A stretch of 64,000 nucleotides of DNA from contig JAMFTG010000495.1 in assembly GCA_023974075.1 (NCBI GenBank), positions 1 through 64,000 on the forward strand, read 5' to 3'. Below are positions 58,426-64,000 of the stretch, one piece after another. The DNA is from Chaenocephalus aceratus. Its lineage: Eukaryota; Chordata; Actinopteri; Perciformes; Channichthyidae. Below the pieces are notes generated by a model, which was not told the DNA's origin, searched no databases, and saw only the letters and a list, made by a program, of their open reading frames with translations. Each line of letters opens with the position of its first letter. The first letter of the stretch is position 1. The position numbers were made by a program, and so were the translations under genes.

Positions 58426-60436
58426 TGGCGCATTTCCACTGCAGCGGGTAGCCACGTTTAAGCGTCCTTAACCGTCCTCAAGCGGCCAGGCCAGTTTTTG
58501 GTGGCCTTTCCATATAGCCTAGCACCGGCTAGCGGGTACTTTTTCCCTCTTTTTACGGCCCCATAAAATCGTGGTTCTATCAGGCCAGGGCTGAACTAGT
58601 GACGTCAACACTCTCGACTGCTGATTGGTCAGAGAGAATCGTCACAAGATCGTGCGCGAGATCATCCCTAGCGTCGCATATATATCTAGAAGCAAGCTTG
58701 CAGCATTTCTATAAACAGCATTTTTGTAAACGGAGGAGCTACAAAAATGGCAACGTCGAAGAAAAGCACACCGTGGTCGACCGAGGAGGTGACGACGTTC
58801 CTAAATCTAATTGGGGATGATAAAATCCAGCAGGAGCTCGACGGAATAACTCGAAATGTGAAAGTGTTCCAGGATGTCTCTGCACAGATGTCCGAACGCG
58901 GATTTTCGAGGACTTTCCTGCAGTGTAGGGAAAAACTCAAAAAGATGAAGAGTGAATATCGCCAAGTAAAGGACAACAATAACACGAGTGGTGCGGGTAG
59001 GAAACAATGGAGGTGGTTCGACTTGTCGGACCAGATTTACGGCCATAGACCGGCCAACGTTGGGAGGGAGGGAGGCCTGGACTCTGCAACGGCTTTACTG
59101 GAGTCCCTGCAAGGTACGCTCACTTCTAACAAAGAAGTCTATTTTATCCTTACATTAATGTTCGACAACCCATGCTTTTATGGAGCCCCGAAGAGCTACA
59201 TAGCTAGCTAAGGCAGATAGCCTTAGCTAGAGCTAGTGTTTGCTAACACCATATGTGCCATTGTTTACGTTCAGTTTTTCTTTTCTATAGTTGTTGTTGC
59301 TATTTAGTATTGTGCTGCAGTAGTTTGTGGAATTAACAAGTCATTTTGCTGTTCTAGATGATTACATTGGGACTCGTGACTCGTGAGGAGGAACATTCCC
59401 GAACAACGGGTGATGGCAGTGTCCGTCCACATCGTCATCGAATCCAGAACGGACCCCAGCCGAAGAATCGACACCAACTCAACCACCAACAATGAGTGCC
59501 ATCACGACACCGCAGCGTGTGGTTCGAGGTAAGACATAGAAATGGCAAAACGACTGGAATTGTGTTTTGTTTTTTTAAACCTTGGATCATCCATCATCAG
59601 TAATTAAAATAAGCTATACCACTGTGTGGAAATGCTCTGTTACAAGTAAAGTCTTAGCTAGTAAGCAGCTAGTACAGTTGTGTGTGACATCCTATCATAT
59701 ACATATATTTATATTCATTATCAACAGGCTGGACATAATGTAATTCACTTTCACAATCATTGTAAACATCTAGGGCCAGAACTTTCTTTAGTTCACCTTA
59801 CTGTTGTTCTGTTTATACATGTTATTCTTATATCCTTGTGTGACCTGTACCTGTCCTGTGTGTTTTCCTTATTGCTAATTATTATCTTATTGTCACCCAG
59901 GCAAGAGGAAACGAGGAGGAAAGGATCGGGCCCAGCAGGAACGGCACCATGAACAGCACATGGCCCAGCAGGAACAGCACTTGGACTGGGCCAAAGTGTC
60001 TGCTGAGCGGAGATGGGAGTTGGATGCGGCCTTGAGAAGGGAGGAGGCCATCTTGAGAAGGGAGGAGGCCGCTCAAGCAGAGACCTTCAACCTAGCCTTC
60101 CTGCGCACTCTTGGCGAGGTGCTAGGGGGACTGGGCAGCCGACGTGGCCCGTCTCCTCCGTGATACTTCAAATAACCTTAATAGTTATTGTACATATTAT
60201 ATATTTTTTATCTAGTTAATTTTTAAATGCAACATTTGTACTTCCTTGTTTATTTATTTTCTGTAAAATGTAAATTTTATATTTATTTTTACAATGCCAT
60301 GTATATTTATGCTGTCTGCAATACAGTTTTACATTTTTTATTTGTATTGTTTAATGGCATGCCTTTTTGATACAACATTTTTTTTGTATTTTTATACTGC
60401 CATCAATAAAGTACTTCTTTGACTTATCTTATCTCT
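58426..60436 (+). mobile_element. PIF/Harbinger-like element, left part, with Myb/SANT gene
   Basis: The left end GGCGCATTTCCACTGCAGCG follows TTA, a Harbinger-type target. The same terminus occurs at 29637. The element encodes the Myb/SANT-like gene below and has AATAAA at about 60404. Its right end is not seen because an L1-type LINE with its poly(A) at 60437-60462 lies there. Confidence 0.65.
58747..60163 (+). pseudogene. Myb/SANT-like DNA-binding protein of Harbinger-type element (exonic, probably broken)
   Basis: Exon 1 (58747-59113) reads MATSKKSTPWSTEEVTTFLN, then LQCREKLKKMKSEYRQVKDN and KQWRWFDLSDQIYGHRP, a trihelix/Myb-SANT domain of the kind paired with Harbinger transposases. Exon 1 could end at the donor GTACGC (59114). 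A second exon (59359-59528) starts DDYIGTRDS, then has a stop in the expected frame. A third (about 59901-60163) reads GKRKRGGKDRAQQERHHEQH, then a coiled-coil Glu/Arg-rich tail ending RRGPSPP. Exons 1 and 3 look intact, exon 2 does not. In active elements this protein binds the termini and brings the transposase to the nucleus. Confidence 0.65.
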
Positions 60437-61556
60437 TGTTTTTTTTTTTGTTTTTTTTTTTACAGAACATACAACAACACATGTAACAACAAACAACTAA
60501 ACAAAACGTAACGGGGGGGGAATGCAAGGATGACTTCCTAAGACAGCTGATTGTGACATACATAGGACATTCCATACACAATACATTATACATTACACAG
60601 GAGATGCCATATTGACAGGGTCAGACAGGAGGGCTGCGGACAGTGAACCGCAATCCTCCCGTCTCCCCTCAAAATCCCCAGCAGAGAAGCTGCACGCTCC
60701 ATATTCAGGGTCCAGATGCTCCTTCAGCCACGAGTCCCTAGTGAAGCCGGCTGGTTTGCGTTCCTTCCAGTTTAGTAGGATGAGTCTTTTTGTGGCTAAA
60801 CAGCCCGATGTCCAGAGCCAATCGGCAGTCCTTGCAACATTGCCATCTGGCTTGAGACCCAGTAGACATGCAATGGGACATGTAGGGAAATACATTTTTA
60901 AAGATTCAGACATTAAGGATATTACTTCTGACCAAAGTTTTTTTTACCGCTGGGCATTCCCAGAGTAGGTGCAACAGTGTACCTCGCTTACCACATTCAT
61001 GCCAGCATAAGTCTGTGTTTATTGTCCATCTTGGATTTTGTACCAGGGGTGATGTAAGCTCTATTGAGCATTCTGAACTGGATGATCCTGAATGTTACAC
61101 GTTTAGAAGAGAGCATAGCTGACCTCCGAATGGAGTTCCATTGCAGAGCAGACAGAGAGATATCAAGGCTGTTGGACAGGAGAATATTCGGGGCGGCCCT
61201 AGATAATCATTTATACATGTGAGAGACCACACCGGATGATAGGATTGCTTTCTTGAGGCGCTGGTCCACTTCCATACATGAAGCAGGCATGGCTCCCTCC
61301 TTACATGTTGTACTAATAATAGATGCTAGTTGTGCATATGATAGAAAAGATGAGTCTGAGAGACCATACTGATGTTTGAGTTGTTGAAATGGAAGGGTTT
61401 GGTCTCTATATATCTGTCCAGTTGTAGTAATACCAGCCCTCTGCCAGATGTTATTACTTAAGGTGCTCCTCCTGCAGAGAGACAGGGGTTACTCCACATG
61501 GGGCAAGACGGCAAAGAGCCCCTCTATGTTGAGTCTCCTGTGCAGTTGCTTTAGAG

Positions 61557-63771
61557 CAGGTGTCTCAGACTCCAGGCCCGCGGGCCAGACGCGGCCCGCG
61601 AGACAGTTTCTCATGGCCCCGTTGTTGATATCATGTAATAGTGTTAATCTGGCCCGCGCGTTTACGTTTGCGCTTTCAAATTTTAATTACATTTTTGGAT
61701 TGATCCCGCTGCTGGCAGGGAACTGCTGCGCGCAGTTCCCTCGCCCCTCCCCCCTCCGAGGGAACTCCGCCACGTCAATCAAATGCGTGCAGCGAGTGAT
61801 CCAAAAGTGACAGAGTGGAAGGAAAATATATCGCCCAGTCATGTCTACATCAAAACTTTCAGGGAAAAGAAAAGTCGATGATGACCACAGAAGATTTCAG
61901 GAGAAGTGGCAGACTTAATATTTTTTTGTCGAGTACAGGGGAAATGCAACGTGCCTTATATGCACAGAGAAAATCGCTGTATACAAGGAGTATAACGTCA
62001 AACGTCATTACTCAACTAAACATGCAGAGTATGCAAAATACCTGGGAGACGAGAGAGAGAAAAGAGTCACAGAGCTAAAAAAAAATCTATGGAAGCAACA
62101 AAATCTCTTCAAGAAAGGACGCAATGAGGCTGATTCAGCAGTCGAAGCTAGCTATGTGGTGAGTGAGATGATTGCTAAGGCGGGAAAGCCGTTTACGGAA
62201 GGCGAGTTTATAAAAAAGTGCATGTTGCAGGCTGCAAGTATAGTCTGTCCGGAAAAGAAGGGTCAGTTTAACAACATCAGCCTGTCAGCTAACACAGTGG
62301 CAGAGCGCATTTCTGACTTATCAAGTGACATATATGATCAGCTGTGCGACAAAGCCAAACCGTTCTGTGCATACTCTGTGGCTCTTGATGAGAGCACGGA
62401 CATCACTGACACCGCTCAGCTCGCGATGTGTCCGTGGTGTTGATGACAAGTTTGAAGTGACAGAGGAGTTGCTTACAGTGAAGCCAATGCATGGCCAGAC
62501 CACCGCTCAGGAGATATTCCAGCAGCAACTGTGTGATGCCATTGCGGATATTGGTCTGCCATGGAAGAGGTTTGTTGGAATTACGACCGACGGAGCGCCA
62601 TCAATGACAGGGAGGACAAATGGGCCGGTGGCACTTGTTCAAAGAGGAGGTGGAGGAGGGTATTGCTCTGCACGGCATTAGCCATCAGCAGGCCCTTTGC
62701 AGCACATGCTTGAAGTTTGACAATGTGATGTCTGTTGTTGTGAAATGCATCAACGATATCAGATCCAGGGGCTTAAAGCACCGCCAGGTCCGTGCTTTTT
62801 GGGAGGAAATTGAGTCAGAATGTGAGGATGGGCTTCACAGAGGTGCGTTGGCTCAGCAGGGGAAACGTTCTGAAGAGGTTTTTTGAGTTGAGAACAGAAG
62901 TGAAAGTATTCATGCTGGAGAAGGGTGGGATGGCTGTTCCCGAGCTCAGTGATCCCAAATGGCTCATGGACGTAGCTTTTCTTGTTGACATCACGCAGGA
63001 GCTGAATGCGCTGAATAAGACGTTGCAGGGCCAGGGCCAGCTTGTCAGTGCAGCATATGACAATGTCAAAGCATTCTCTACAAAACTGGTGTTACGGAAA
63101 GCCCAGCTCCCTCAGAAAAACCTCTGCCATTTCCCAGCATGCAAGGCTCTCATGAACAGGGGCACAGCATTCAGTGATGAGAAGTATGTTGATGCCATTG
63201 TGAAGCTACAGGAGGAATTTGATCAGCGGTTTGCAGACTTCAAGACACACAGAGCCACTTTCCAAATGTTTGCAGACCCCTTCTCCTTTGATGTGGAAAA
63301 GGCCCCTGGTGTGCTTCAAATGGAGCTCATTGACCTGCAGTGCAATTCTGAGCTCAAAGCCAAGTTCAGGGAAGTGAATGGGAAAGCAAACGAGCTTGGA
63401 CAGTTCATGAGAGAATTGCCCCCCCTCCACAACAGCTCTTCTCCACCATGAACTTCAATACGTCAAAGTACAGGTCCAGACTTACTGATGAACATCTTCA
63501 AGCCATACTAAGGGTTTCAACTGCTTCCTCCCTCAAACCAAATGTGGCTCAGCTGTGTGAGAGGAAGCGCTGCCAGGTCTCTACCAGCAAGGAGTAGGCA
63601 AGAGCAACTGTAAATAGTTATGTTGTGAAGAACCGTTCATGTTAAGAAGATGTTGAAGAACTGTTAATGTTGTATTTTTTAATACATTTTTTGTGGAATA
63701 CTTGAAGCGGCCCAGACGTGCCCAGACTCTACGTCCAGCGGCCCCCAGGTAAATGGAGTCTGAGACCCCTA
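61557..63771 (+). mobile_element. hAT transposon nested in the LINE
   Basis: Termini CAGGTGTCTCAGACTCCAGG (61557) and GAGTCTGAGACCCCTA (to 63771) are flanked by a perfect 8-bp duplication CTTTAGAG (61549-61556 and 63772-63779). It carries a degenerate transposase. Confidence 0.95.
61841..63597 (+). pseudogene. hAT (Charlie-type) transposase, degenerate
   Basis: It starts MSTSKLSGKRKVDDDHRRFQ, then a stop after KWQT. The BED-finger-like block (CLICTEKIAVYKEYNVKRHY), ASYVVSEMIAKAGKPFTEGE, ALDESTDITDTAQL, VGITTDGAPSM, FTEVRWLSRGNVLKRFFELR and DIQ/ELIDLQCNSELKAKFRE follow. The last block is close to the hAT dimerisation domain and to fish proteins annotated as GTF2I-repeat-domain-2-like. Frame changes lie near 62428, 62650, 62840 and 63420. 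The nonsense codon plus frameshifts mean no active enzyme. Confidence 0.88.
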
Positions 63772-64000
63772 CTTTAGAGCATGGAAAGCGGATGATGGTA
63801 TTATCCATTGAGGGTGGTGGTCTTGGGCAGTACCACATTGAGGCCAGAGATATGTTTTGGTTTACAGACATGATGGATTGCTCCAGCCATTGCCAACTGC
63901 CTACCGGAGAGGCACTTTGGTATACCCACGATAATGGATACTTTGCGTTGAAGGACAGATAATACTGGAATACATCCGGGACTCCCAAACCTACCATTGA

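Larger units (their letters stand above)
60437..64000 (-). mobile_element. L1/Tx1-type LINE, 3' portion, interrupted by a hAT
   Basis: On the plus strand, T-runs at 60437-60462 are the poly(A) tail of a minus-strand LINE. ORF2 C-terminal text is seen at 60913-60593 (CPIACLLGLKPDG, GCLATKRLILLNWKERKPAG) and upstream blocks at 61550-61000 (CGKRGTLLHLLW, NNIWQRAGITTTGQIYRDQT). After the hAT, 64000-63780 carries VGLGVPDVFQYYLSFNAKYP. It continues beyond the window. Confidence 0.85.

Overview
This window is vertebrate nuclear DNA, almost certainly from a ray-finned (teleost) fish. It holds intron-bearing genes with canonical GT-AG splice sites, very long CA/TG microsatellites, and a fish-typical mix of transposons (L2-type LINEs, an L1/Tx1-type LINE, Tc1, hAT, TTAA-target elements, PIF/Harbinger-like elements and a Ty3/Gypsy element). 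No bacterial or viral gene set, CRISPR array, rRNA or tRNA was found. Two host genes are present, and nearly everything else is repeat DNA in or around their introns.

Host genes. (1) TGS1 (trimethylguanosine synthase 1) runs on the minus strand from its start codon at 23072 to the left edge of the window. Ten coding exons were placed by homology and splice-phase bookkeeping (exon 1 at 22960-23072, exon 10 at 1-90, cut by the window edge). Only the N-terminal non-catalytic region is here; the methyltransferase domain must lie to the left. Two exons contain tandem repeats whose lengths break the reading frame (exon 3: one base short; exon 8: two bases short), from assembly errors or real lesions. 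(2) TMEM68 runs on the plus strand (coding exons 26999-51169). All eight coding exons join in phase into a 333-residue ER acyltransferase-like protein with a hydrophobic N-terminal segment, a His-x5-Asp motif and an SPGGVRE motif. The genes are head to head, as TGS1 and TMEM68 are in human, but here about 3 kb of inserted elements separates the two 5' ends.

Layout. 91-11281 (TGS1 intron 9): L2 fragments, a nearly full-length but broken L2-clade LINE with a 2A-like N-terminal motif, a Tc1 element and two remnants of an uncharacterised transposon-associated protein family. 11282-16687: TGS1 exons 3-9 with a nested pair of hAT elements and large TG repeats. 16688-22084 (intron 2): a roughly 3.6-kb minisatellite of 25-bp units, split by a MITE. 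21680-22740: two minisatellites in inverted orientation on either side of TGS1 exon 2. 23100-26070: intergenic/promoter DNA with two MITE-like elements. 26071-51064: TMEM68 introns with a THAP-domain element, an L2 copy whose coding sequence has expanded into a 39-bp minisatellite, a hAT MITE, a second L2-clade LINE, a YqaJ-like recombinase remnant and a Tc1 element split by a TTAA-target element. 53377-64000: a Ty3/Gypsy element interrupted by a long-TIR DNA transposon, then by a PIF/Harbinger-like element, itself hit by an L1-type LINE, itself hit by a hAT.

The most unusual structures are the CA/TG repeats placed directly against four TGS1 5' splice sites, the inverted minisatellites around exon 2, the protein-coding minisatellites, and the layered insertions, which allow relative dating.
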